Positions 43,355 through 50,727 of a stretch of DNA of 64,000 nucleotides are shown here, one piece after another. The stretch is from Rhodovastum atsumiense (GTDB lineage: Bacteria > Pseudomonadota > Alphaproteobacteria > Acetobacterales > Acetobacteraceae), in contig NZ_OW485601.1 of the NCBI RefSeq assembly GCF_937425535.1, forward strand, positions 2,382,501 to 2,446,500. Direction: 5' to 3'. The translations under genes and the position numbers were made by a program. Positions within the stretch are counted from its first letter, which is position 1, and every line of letters starts with the position of its first letter. The notes under the pieces were generated by a model that saw only the letters and a list, made by a program, of their open reading frames with translations, did no database searches and was not told the origin of the DNA.

Positions 43355-44332
43355 TCAATATCCCCGGCCGGGATCAACCTGGTTCGGTGGCATCCCTCCG
43401 TCGCGCCAGGCCCGGAGATTGGCGAAGAACACCTCCAGGGTGGCGGCATTGTAGGTGGCCGGATCCTCGTCGGCGGAGACATGTGGCGTCACCAGCAGGT
43501 TCGGCGTGGTCCAGACCCGGTGGTCGGGCGGCGGTGGTTCCGGGGTCGTCACGTCGAGCACCGCGCCGCCGAGTCGCCCGGCATCGAGCAGGTCGCACAG
43601 CGCATCCTGGTCGATCAGCCCGCCGCGGCCCACGTTCACCACGCCCGCCCCCTGCGGCAGCAATTCCAGGCGGCGACGGTCGAGCAGCCCGGCGGTGGCG
43701 GGGGTGAGCGGACAGGCGAGCACCAGGAAGTCGGTTTCCGGCAGCACCGCGTCGAGCTCCGCGATCAGGCGGATGCGGTCGAAATCATCATGCGGGAGGG
43801 CGCGGGTGCGCAGGCCGGTGGTGGACAGCCCGAGCATCCGGGCGGCGCGGGCGGCGGCGGCCCCGAGGTCGCCGGTGCCGATGATGGTGGCGCGTCGGCC
43901 GCGGATGACCGGCAGGAATTGCGGTTCCCAACTGCCGCGGCGCTGGGCGGCGGCATAGGCGGGAATCCGCGTATTCAGCATCAGCAGCGCCATGGCGGCG
44001 TATTCGAACACCTTGGCGCCGTGCACGCCGCGATTGTTCACCAGCAGGACGCCGGGGGGCAGTCGCTCGAAGGGCCGCAGGGCATCGACCCCGGCGGCGG
44101 TGGTGAACATCAGGCGCAGCCGTGGCCCGGCGAAGGGCAGCAGGCTCCCGATCGTGCTTGGCGAGGCGATCAGGATCTCCGCCTCGGCGATGGCGGCGGT
44201 GAAGGCGTCTGTATCGAATCCAAAACTGACCTCGTGGTCGGTTTCCCCGGCGCGCGCTGCGGCGGCGTGCCATTGCGCGGGGGTGAGCACGAAGGGGGCG
44301 GAGGCGGAACGGTTCTGGATATGAATGCGCAT
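43355..44332 (-). CDS. D-2-hydroxyacid dehydrogenase family protein
   Basis: A 325-residue NAD(P)-dependent D-isomer-specific 2-hydroxyacid dehydrogenase. The Rossmann motif is ATIIGTGDLGAAAA (GxGxxG). Active residues are placed as expected: Arg in VNVGRGGLIDQDAL, Glu in DVTTPEP and His in VTPHVSADED. The substrate may be glyoxylate, hydroxypyruvate or another 2-oxoacid. ATG at 44332 has AGGG eight bases upstream; a GTG at 44347 is an alternative. Confidence 0.9.
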   Translation of the reverse strand: MRIHIQNRSASAPFVLTPAQWHAAAARAGETDHEVSFGFDTDAFTAAIAEAEILIASPSTIGSLLPFAGPRLRLMFTTAAGVDALRPFERLPPGVLLVNNRGVHGAKVFEYAAMALLMLNTRIPAYAAAQRRGSWEPQFLPVIRGRRATIIGTGDLGAAAARAARMLGLSTTGLRTRALPHDDFDRIRLIAELDAVLPETDFLVLACPLTPATAGLLDRRRLELLPQGAGVVNVGRGGLIDQDALCDLLDAGRLGGAVLDVTTPEPPPPDHRVWTTPNLLVTPHVSADEDPATYNAATLEVFFANLRAWRDGGMPPNQVDPGRGY

Positions 44333-44392
44333 GACCAACCCTGCCACGCCGCCCTGCGGGAAGGCCAGGGCCTGTCCTGCTCAGATGTCCGC

Positions 44393-45103
44393 TCAGGTGA
44401 GGGCGTGCAGCAGCACCGCGGCCGCCTGCGCAACGTTCAGGCTCTGCACCCGCCCGGTGCCACGGATGCGCACCGAGCGGCGGCAGGCCGCCAGCACCTC
44501 GGCGCGGATGCCGTGTTCCTCTGCGCCGAGCACCAGGGCGAGGGGCCGGTCGCGCGGAATCGCCTCGGGTGGCACTGCATCAGCGGCAAGCGTCGTCGCC
44601 ACGATGCGGTAGTAGGGCGCCAAGGCGGCCAGGGCGCGCGGCAGGTCGCGGGTGCGGTGCAGGGCCAGCCATTCCAGGCCACCCTCGGCGGTGCGGTAGG
44701 CGGCGTCGGAGGGCAGGGCGGCGCCGGGGATGTCGTGCAGCAGCAGCGCCGGCACGCCGAACCACGCGGCGCTGCGGGCGATCGCGCCGAGATTGTGCGG
44801 GTTGCCGATGCCGTCGAGCACCAGCAGGAAATTCCCGCGCGGCGGGGCGCGCAGGTCGAGCAGCGGGATCTCGCGGGGCTTGGCCACCGCGACCACGCCG
44901 CCATGGTGTGGCGTGCCGGCGACCTTCACCAGCTCCGCGTCCGGCAGCAGGCGGTAGGGCCGGCGTGCCTCGGCGAGCCGGCTGCACCAGGGACCGACCA
45001 GGTCGCGCCGTTCGGTGGCGTAGAACAGGCGGATGACGTCGTCGGGGCGACGGGCGAACAGGGCGTCGACGGCGTTGGCGCCGCAGATCGTGTCGGGCTT
45101 CAT
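44393..45103 (-). CDS. TrmH/SpoU-family RNA 2'-O-methyltransferase
   Basis: A 236-residue SPOUT methyltransferase. The N-terminal substrate-binding domain starts ICGANAVDALFARRP. The catalytic domain shows the three SpoU motifs: LDGIGNPHNLGAIARSA (motif 1), LALVLGAEEHGI (motif 2) and SLNVAQAAAVLLHAL (motif 3, knot). It methylates ribose in rRNA or tRNA; by architecture it is closest to RlmB. Start 45103 is chosen at MKPDTICG. Divergent from the pseudouridine synthase gene, with 23 bases between them. Confidence 0.9.
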   Translation of the reverse strand: MKPDTICGANAVDALFARRPDDVIRLFYATERRDLVGPWCSRLAEARRPYRLLPDAELVKVAGTPHHGGVVAVAKPREIPLLDLRAPPRGNFLLVLDGIGNPHNLGAIARSAAWFGVPALLLHDIPGAALPSDAAYRTAEGGLEWLALHRTRDLPRALAALAPYYRIVATTLAADAVPPEAIPRDRPLALVLGAEEHGIRAEVLAACRRSVRIRGTGRVQSLNVAQAAAVLLHALT

Positions 45104-45126
45104 GCGGCATGGCATAGCATCACGCG

Positions 45127-45780
45127 ATGGACATCCCGATCCTGTTCCACGATTCGCGTTTCGTCGTGCTCGACAAGCCGGCGGGGCTGCCCGTGCATCC
45201 CGGGCCGCGCGGCGGCCCCAGCGTGGAGGATTGCTTCCCGGCGCTGTCGCGTCGGCGCGACGGGCCGTGGCTCGCGCACCGGCTGGACGCCGACACCGCC
45301 GGCTGCCTGCTGGTGGCGCTGCGACGGGCGGCGCTGCATGCGGCCCAGGCCGAGTTCGCGGCCGGTCGGGCGGCGAAGACCTATTGGGCGGTGGTGCACG
45401 GGGCGCCGCCGGGCGAGGCGGGCGTGATTCAGGCGAAGCTGCGCAAGGTCAGTACGCCGGCGGGGTGGCGCATGGTCGCCGACGAGGCGGGCCAACCCGC
45501 GGTGACCGAATGGTGCCTGCGCGGGCAGGCGGCGGGGATGGCCTGGCTGGAACTGCGCCCGCGCACCGGGCGGACGCACCAGGTGCGGGCGCATTGCGCG
45601 GTGCTGGGCTGTCCGTTGCTGGGCGATCCGGTGTACGGCCCGGGCGGGGAGGCGGAGCGGCTGCACTTGCTGGCGCGCAGCCTTTCGCTCGGGCTCGATC
45701 CGCCGGTGGCGGTGACGGCGCCGGTGCCGGCGCATATGCGGGCGGCCCTGGCCGCCTGCGGCGCCGCGATCAGCCGATGA
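45127..45780 (+). CDS. RluA-family pseudouridine synthase
   Basis: A 217-residue RNA pseudouridine synthase without an S4 domain. The catalytic block is LAHRLDADTAGCLLVAL (HRLDxxTxG, active Asp), followed by KTYWAVVHG and RPRTGRTHQVRAH. The missing S4 domain and short length fit the RluA/RsuA-like single-domain group. The 3' end overlaps the convergent glycosyltransferase gene by 11 bases. Confidence 0.9.
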   Translation: MDIPILFHDSRFVVLDKPAGLPVHPGPRGGPSVEDCFPALSRRRDGPWLAHRLDADTAGCLLVALRRAALHAAQAEFAAGRAAKTYWAVVHGAPPGEAGVIQAKLRKVSTPAGWRMVADEAGQPAVTEWCLRGQAAGMAWLELRPRTGRTHQVRAHCAVLGCPLLGDPVYGPGGEAERLHLLARSLSLGLDPPVAVTAPVPAHMRAALAACGAAISR

Positions 45781-46714
45781 GGAACCAGCAGCGGAACAGG
45801 GCGGTTTCCGGCCAGGTCTGGCGGTGCAGTCCCGGCATCCGCAAGGCCATCAGCCGCAGCCGGATCCCACCATGCAGCGCCCGGCTGAGCAGCAGGAGCT
45901 CGGCCCGGGCCCGCTCGGTGATGAGCTCGGGTTGGGCCAGCAATCCATCGACATGGGCCCGCAGCAGCGTCATGAACAAGGCCGGGCCGCGGCGCAGGGC
46001 CCCCACCGCGCGGCGCAGCGAGGAGGCCGGGGCGCCCACCAGGTTGCATCGGTGCTGGCGATACAGGATCACCGGTTCCTTGTCCTGGACGAGCAGCCCG
46101 CCGGCGGCGGTCACCATCAGGTAGGCCCACCAGTCATGCAGCGTGCCCGGGGCGGGGCGGCTGGCCGCGACCAGGCAGGCGGCCTGGCGGTTCAGCATGA
46201 CGGTGCAGCCGGTGGCCACGTTCTGGGTCAGCGCCGCCGGAAAGCCGGTGGCACGCCGCAGCGCACCGGACAGGCCCAGGCGGTTCAGATCCTGATCCAC
46301 CAGGATCTGGCGACCGCAATACAGCACCGGCAGGCCCTGGCCGGCACGGTGCAGCGCCGCGAGCCCGCGTTCCAGCTTGTGCGGCAGCCAGATATCGTCC
46401 TGGTCGGCGAAGGCGATCGCGTCGCGCTCCCCGAGCCGGGGGACGACGGCGCGCAACAGGGTCAGGAAGCTGGCGGTCACGCCGAGACGATGCGCCGGCT
46501 GCTCGATCCGCACGCAACGCCCCTGGCCGGCGCGTTGGCTGAACTCCTGCAGGATGGCGACGCTGGCGTCGGCCGAGCCGTCATCGCGCCAGTACAGCAC
46601 CCATTCCTCATGGGTCTGGTGAAGGATGCTCTCCAGTTGCTCTCGCAGCCATCGCGCACCGTTGTACGTCGACAGCAGGATCGCGATCCGGGGTGCGGGA
46701 TCTTGCGGCGCCAT
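45770..46714 (-). CDS. GT2 glycosyltransferase (rhamnosyltransferase-like)
   Basis: A 314-residue GT-A family 2 glycosyltransferase. It has IAILLSTYNGARWLREQL, YWRDDGSAD and the metal site FADQDDIWLPHKL, with a TLHDWWAYL block. The FADQDDxW form is common in rhamnosyl- and related transferases of polysaccharide clusters. It lies 31 bases after rfbD on the same strand, so it is probably the fifth gene of the rfbBACD transcript and could use the dTDP-rhamnose made by it. Confidence 0.88.
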   Translation of the reverse strand: MAPQDPAPRIAILLSTYNGARWLREQLESILHQTHEEWVLYWRDDGSADASVAILQEFSQRAGQGRCVRIEQPAHRLGVTASFLTLLRAVVPRLGERDAIAFADQDDIWLPHKLERGLAALHRAGQGLPVLYCGRQILVDQDLNRLGLSGALRRATGFPAALTQNVATGCTVMLNRQAACLVAASRPAPGTLHDWWAYLMVTAAGGLLVQDKEPVILYRQHRCNLVGAPASSLRRAVGALRRGPALFMTLLRAHVDGLLAQPELITERARAELLLLSRALHGGIRLRLMALRMPGLHRQTWPETALFRCWFLIG

Positions 46715-46745
46715 TGACGAGCATATTAGCGGCGCCGGTGCAATA

Positions 46746-47669
46746 TTACAGCTTTGTTCCCGTTGTGGGTGAAATATCGAAGGCGATATCTATGACTTTT
46801 GCCAAGCTGGAACGCCATGGCGGCAGGCTGATGCCGAAGGTCGCTGCCAGTTTGGCGCAGTCGAGCCGGGAATCGGGCGGGCGGCGCACCGGCGTCGGCC
46901 AGTCGGCGGTGGTGATCGGCTCGACCGTGGGGGGCACCATGCCGTACCGCGCCGCTTCCTCGAAGACGGCGCTGGCCAGCCCGTGCCAACTGGTCCAGCC
47001 GGTGCCGGCGGCGTGATAGAGGCCGTTCCAACCCTCCTGCCAGGGCTGCGCGCGGATCTGCCGGGCGATCTGCAGGATCGCCGCGGCCAGGTCGCCGGCC
47101 GGGGTGGGGCAGCCGATCTGGTCGGCCACGACGCGCAGCCGGTCGGTCTTCGCCCGCGCGTTCAGCATGGTCAGGACGAAGTTGCGCCCCCGCGGCGCAT
47201 AGACCCAGGAGGTCCGCAGCACGATCGCCCGCGCCGCCGTGGCAAGCACCGCTGCCTCGCCGGCAAGTTTGGAAGCGCCGTAGACGCCACAGGGATGGGT
47301 CGGATCGGTCTCCACATAGGGCGCGCCCTTGAGCCCGTCGAAGACGTAATCGGTGGAAACGTGGATCAGCGGCACGCCGGCGGCGGCGCACCAGGCCGCC
47401 AGCGCGGCCGGGCCGTCGTGGTTGGCGCGCCACGCCGCCAGGGCATCGGTCTCGGCGCGATCGACCGCGGTGTAGGCGGCGGCGTTGATCACCAGTGACG
47501 GCCGGGTGCGGTCGAGCAGAGGGTGGATCGCATCCGGTCGGTCGAAGTCGAAATCGGGGCGGCCGACCCGCAGCAGCTTCAGCCCGTCGGCGGCTTCTGC
47601 CAGCGCACTGGCCAGCTGCCCGGTGCCGCCGGTGACCAGGATCGGCCCCGTCGCATCGGTGACGCTCAT
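46746..47669 (-). CDS. rfbD: dTDP-4-dehydrorhamnose reductase
   Basis: A 307-residue NAD(P)-binding reductase: ILVTGGTGQLASALAE (GxxGxxG), STDYVFDG, and YGASKLAGE (YxxxK). It carries out the last step of dTDP-L-rhamnose synthesis. The ATG at 47669 has an AGGG site ten bases upstream. Fourth gene of rfbB-A-C-D. Confidence 0.95.
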   Translation of the reverse strand: MSVTDATGPILVTGGTGQLASALAEAADGLKLLRVGRPDFDFDRPDAIHPLLDRTRPSLVINAAAYTAVDRAETDALAAWRANHDGPAALAAWCAAAGVPLIHVSTDYVFDGLKGAPYVETDPTHPCGVYGASKLAGEAAVLATAARAIVLRTSWVYAPRGRNFVLTMLNARAKTDRLRVVADQIGCPTPAGDLAAAILQIARQIRAQPWQEGWNGLYHAAGTGWTSWHGLASAVFEEAARYGMVPPTVEPITTADWPTPVRRPPDSRLDCAKLAATFGISLPPWRSSLAKVIDIAFDISPTTGTKL

Positions 47670-47698
47670 GGCTGTGTTTCCCTTTCGGTCCGCGCCGG

Positions 47699-48256
47699 TC
47701 AGGCCCGGAACCAGACGTCACATTCGGCGAGACGGGGCAGCTGGGTGTCCTTCTCGGAGAGCTGGACCTCCTCCGGGGCGACCGGCCAGGGAATGGCGAG
47801 GTCCGGGTCGTTCCAGATCACGCCGCGCTCGGCCGCCCGGTCATAGTCGCCGGTCACCTTGTAGATGACCTCGACATCCTGCGTGAGCGTGCAGAACCCG
47901 TGCAGGAAGCCCCCGGGGATCCAGAGCTGCGACCAGTTCTCCGCGCTGAGTTCCGCGGCCACGTGCTGCCCGTAGGTGGGCGAGCCGTGGCGGATGTCGA
48001 CGGCAACGTCCCAGATCGCGCCTTTGATCACCCGCACCAGCTTGCCCTGCACGTTCGGCGCGACCTGGCAATGCAGGCCGCGCAGCACGCCGCGGCGGGC
48101 GGAGAGGCTGTGGTTGTCCTGCACGAAGGGCTGGTCGATGCCGGCCTCGGCGTAGCGCCGGGCATTGTAGGTTTCGGAGAAGAATCCCCGTGCATCGCCG
48201 TAGCGCGGCGGCGTGAGCAGCAGCACGTCGGGGATGGCGAGCCGTTCGACTTTCAT
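47699..48256 (-). CDS. rfbC: dTDP-4-dehydrorhamnose 3,5-epimerase
   Basis: A 185-residue cupin-fold epimerase. Typical blocks are GDARGFFSETYN, QDNHSLSARRGVLRGLHCQ (with the active histidine in RGLHCQ) and WIPGGFLHGFCTL. Third step of dTDP-rhamnose synthesis. Starts seven bases after the rfbA stop. Confidence 0.96.
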   Translation of the reverse strand: MKVERLAIPDVLLLTPPRYGDARGFFSETYNARRYAEAGIDQPFVQDNHSLSARRGVLRGLHCQVAPNVQGKLVRVIKGAIWDVAVDIRHGSPTYGQHVAAELSAENWSQLWIPGGFLHGFCTLTQDVEVIYKVTGDYDRAAERGVIWNDPDLAIPWPVAPEEVQLSEKDTQLPRLAECDVWFRA

Positions 48257-48263
48257 GGCTGTC

Positions 48264-49151
48264 TCAGGCCTCCAGCCCGGTATCGGCGAGTTCGGTCAGC
48301 ACCCGGCCGAGCTCGGTCTTGCCGAGGGCGCGGGCGTGCTGGCGCAGCCGGGCGGCGTCGATCCAGCCCATGCGATAGGCCACTTCCTCCGGGCAGCCGA
48401 CCAGCATGCCCTGGCGCGACTGGATGGTCTGCACGAAGGTGGCGGCCTGCAGCAGCGAATCCGGCGTGCCGGCATCGAGCCAGGCGCAGCCGCGCCCCAG
48501 TTTCTCGACCTGCAGGCTGCCTTCTTCCAGGTACATGCGGTTGAGGTCGGTGATTTCCAGCTCGCCACGGGCGGAGGGGCGGACGCGGGCGGCCAGTTCG
48601 GTGACCCGGGCGTCGTAGAAATAGAGCCCGATCACCGCCCAGTTCGATTGCGGCACCGCCGGTTTCTCGACGATGTCGAGGGCGCGGCCCTCGGGGGTCA
48701 TGCTGACCACGCCGTAGCGCTCCGGGTCGCGCACCTGGTAGGCGAACACCGTGGCGCCCTGCGGCCGCGCGGCGGCAGATTGCAGCAGCACCGAGAGATG
48801 CTCGCCGAAGACGAGGTTGTCGCCGAGCGCGAGCGCGCAGGGCTCGCCGGCGATCCAGTCGCGGCCGATATGGAAGGCCTGCGCCAGGCCGTCCGGGCTC
48901 GGCTGCTCGGCGTAGCTGATGTGCATGCCCAGGCGCTCGCCGTCGCCGAGCAGCCGCCGGAACTGCGGCAGGTCGGTGGGGGTGGAGATCACCAGGAGGT
49001 CGCGGATCCCGGCCAGCATCAGCACCGACAGCGGGTAGTAGACCATCGGCTTGTCGTAGACCGGCAGCAACTGCTTGGAGGCGGCGAGCGTCATCGGGTG
49101 CAGGCGCGTGCCCGAGCCGCCCGCCAGCAGGATGCCCTTCTTCATGGTCAT
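48264..49151 (-). CDS. rfbA: Glucose-1-phosphate thymidylyltransferase
   Basis: A 295-residue nucleotidyltransferase. [16 protein letters not shown] is the nucleotide-binding signature, followed by [18 protein letters not shown] and [10 protein letters not shown]. It makes dTDP-glucose, first step of the rhamnose pathway. The ATG at 49151 overlaps the rfbB stop (ATGA); a second ATG lies two codons inside. Confidence 0.96.
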   Translation of the reverse strand: MTMKKGILLAGGSGTRLHPMTLAASKQLLPVYDKPMVYYPLSVLMLAGIRDLLVISTPTDLPQFRRLLGDGERLGMHISYAEQPSPDGLAQAFHIGRDWIAGEPCALALGDNLVFGEHLSVLLQSAAARPQGATVFAYQVRDPERYGVVSMTPEGRALDIVEKPAVPQSNWAVIGLYFYDARVTELAARVRPSARGELEITDLNRMYLEEGSLQVEKLGRGCAWLDAGTPDSLLQAATFVQTIQSRQGMLVGCPEEVAYRMGWIDAARLRQHARALGKTELGRVLTELADTGLEA

Positions 49152-50215
49152 GTCGGGTTCCTCGTTCCCTGGCCGAGCCGTTCACCGGCATAGCGGGCGG
49201 CGCGGATGCGCTCCCACCAGGCGCGGTTGGCGAGATACCAGTCGATGGTGCGGCCGAGGCCGCGCTCGAAATCGTGCCCGGCCTTCCAGTCCAGCGCCGC
49301 CTCGGAGCGGGTGGGGTCGATTTCGTAGCGGAAATCATGGCCGGGCCGGTCGGTGACGAAGTGGATCAGCCGCTCACGCGGGCCGGCCGGATCGGGGAGG
49401 CGGGCATCGAGGGCCGCGCAGATCGCGCGCACCACCTGCAGGTTGGTGCGTGGCTGGCGGGCGGAGAGGGCGTAGGTACCGCCGGGCTGGCCGCGTTCGA
49501 GCACCCGCACCAGTGCCTCGGCATGGTCCTCGACGAAGATCCAGTCCCGCATGTTGGATCCGTCACCATAGACCGGCAGCTTCTTGCCCTCGAGCGCATT
49601 GAGCGTGACCAGCGGGATCAGCTTCTCGGGGAATTGCCAGGGGCCGTAGTTGTTGGAGGTGTTGCTGACGATGGTCGGCAGGCCGTAGGTGTGGTGCCAG
49701 GCCCGCACCAGATGGTCCGACGCCGCCTTGCTCGCGGAATAGGGGCTGCGTGGGTCATAGGGGGTGGTTTCGGTGAAAGGCGGGTCGGTCGGTGACAGCG
49801 CCCCGAACACCTCGTCGGTCGAGATGTGGTGAAATCGGAACGAATCCCGACGGGCAACAGGCAGCGACGACCAATACGCGCGGGCGACATCGAGCAGCGT
49901 GTATGTGCCGACCACGTTCGTCTGGACGAAGGGACCCGGCCCGTCGATCGAACGGTCCACATGCGTCTCGGCGGCGAGATGCATGACGGCGTCGGGGGCG
50001 TGGGTCGCGAACACCTCTCGCATGGCGGCATGGTCGGCGATGTCGGCCTGAACCAGCGTGTGACGATCATGCCGCGATGCGTCTTCCAGGGCATCCTCGG
50101 AAGCAGCGTATGTCAGCTTGTCAACGTTGACCACGCTGTGCCCGGTCGACCGGATCAAATGACGTATAACGGCCGACCCGATGAATCCACATCCACCGGT
50201 GAGTAACACCCGCAT
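49148..50215 (-). CDS. rfbB: dTDP-glucose 4,6-dehydratase
   Basis: A 355-residue extended [21 protein letters not shown] (GxxGxxG), [19 protein letters not shown] (YxxxK) and [18 protein letters not shown]. It forms dTDP-4-keto-6-deoxyglucose. The ATG at 50215 has AGAGG seven bases upstream. First gene of the rfbBACD-GT2 unit, divergent from the large glycosyltransferase gene. Confidence 0.96.
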   Translation of the reverse strand: MRVLLTGGCGFIGSAVIRHLIRSTGHSVVNVDKLTYAASEDALEDASRHDRHTLVQADIADHAAMREVFATHAPDAVMHLAAETHVDRSIDGPGPFVQTNVVGTYTLLDVARAYWSSLPVARRDSFRFHHISTDEVFGALSPTDPPFTETTPYDPRSPYSASKAASDHLVRAWHHTYGLPTIVSNTSNNYGPWQFPEKLIPLVTLNALEGKKLPVYGDGSNMRDWIFVEDHAEALVRVLERGQPGGTYALSARQPRTNLQVVRAICAALDARLPDPAGPRERLIHFVTDRPGHDFRYEIDPTRSEAALDWKAGHDFERGLGRTIDWYLANRAWWERIRAARYAGERLGQGTRNPT

Positions 50216-50242
50216 CCGTTACCTCTTTGCCTGCATCGGACC

Positions 50243-50270
50243 GTTATAACCCGCCAGCACCGGGCACCAA
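50243..50270 (-). promoter_or_regulatory. Candidate promoter of rfbBACD
   Basis: On the minus strand TTGGTG (50270-50265) is followed after 16 bases by TATAAC (50248-50243), a good -10 box. Transcription would start about 20 bases before the rfbB start codon. The -35 match is moderate. Confidence 0.5.
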
Positions 50271-50727
50271 TAGCAATCTATGGTTTCAATTGGGATCGCT
50301 TCAGGGTTCGGATTTTCAGTCATATGGAGCGGATGCCTGGTGCGATGGTCGCCGGAAAACTGTCTTCTCGTGGCTGTCGTCGATCTTCATCGAAAACCTG
50401 AGGGCAGGGATGCCCGATCCGAGGGCATGCCGCCATGGATTTCCGACGAAGGGGCGGGAGGACAGTGGCCGGGTAAGGCTGGTGCAGAATTGAACTGCGG
50501 GATGCAGCGGGATGATATATTGCGGCATTATAACTTTTTTAATTTAAAAATCATTTTGTCGGAGATCCGTCGGGCAGGACGCCGCCGCCGCTCTGCCTCC
50601 ATCCTCTGTAAATAATTTTGTTATTGTATCAATGTTTTCCAGGTATCCCTGGATGCGGCGCAAGAGAAGTTATCGTGTTGTAAAGCGTCTATGAGTGGCA
50701 CCGCGGCAACGAAAAGGATCGATTTGG
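50271..50727. other. AT-rich divergent intergenic region
   Basis: About 450 bases between rfbB and the large glycosyltransferase gene. The right half (about 50510-50690) is strikingly AT-rich, with runs such as TTTTTTAATTTAAAAATC and GTAAATAATTTTGTTATTG, unlike the surrounding DNA. A small inverted repeat CCAGG-tatc-CCTGG lies at about 50639-50652. It should hold the promoter of the plus-strand gene, but I cannot fix -35 and -10 boxes with good spacing. No convincing gene is seen. Confidence 0.5.

Noticed and set aside
43193-45427. A 744-residue plus-strand frame across three minus-strand genes
   Set aside because: It runs across RlpA, dehydrogenase and methyltransferase genes that each have conserved motifs; its own translation has none.
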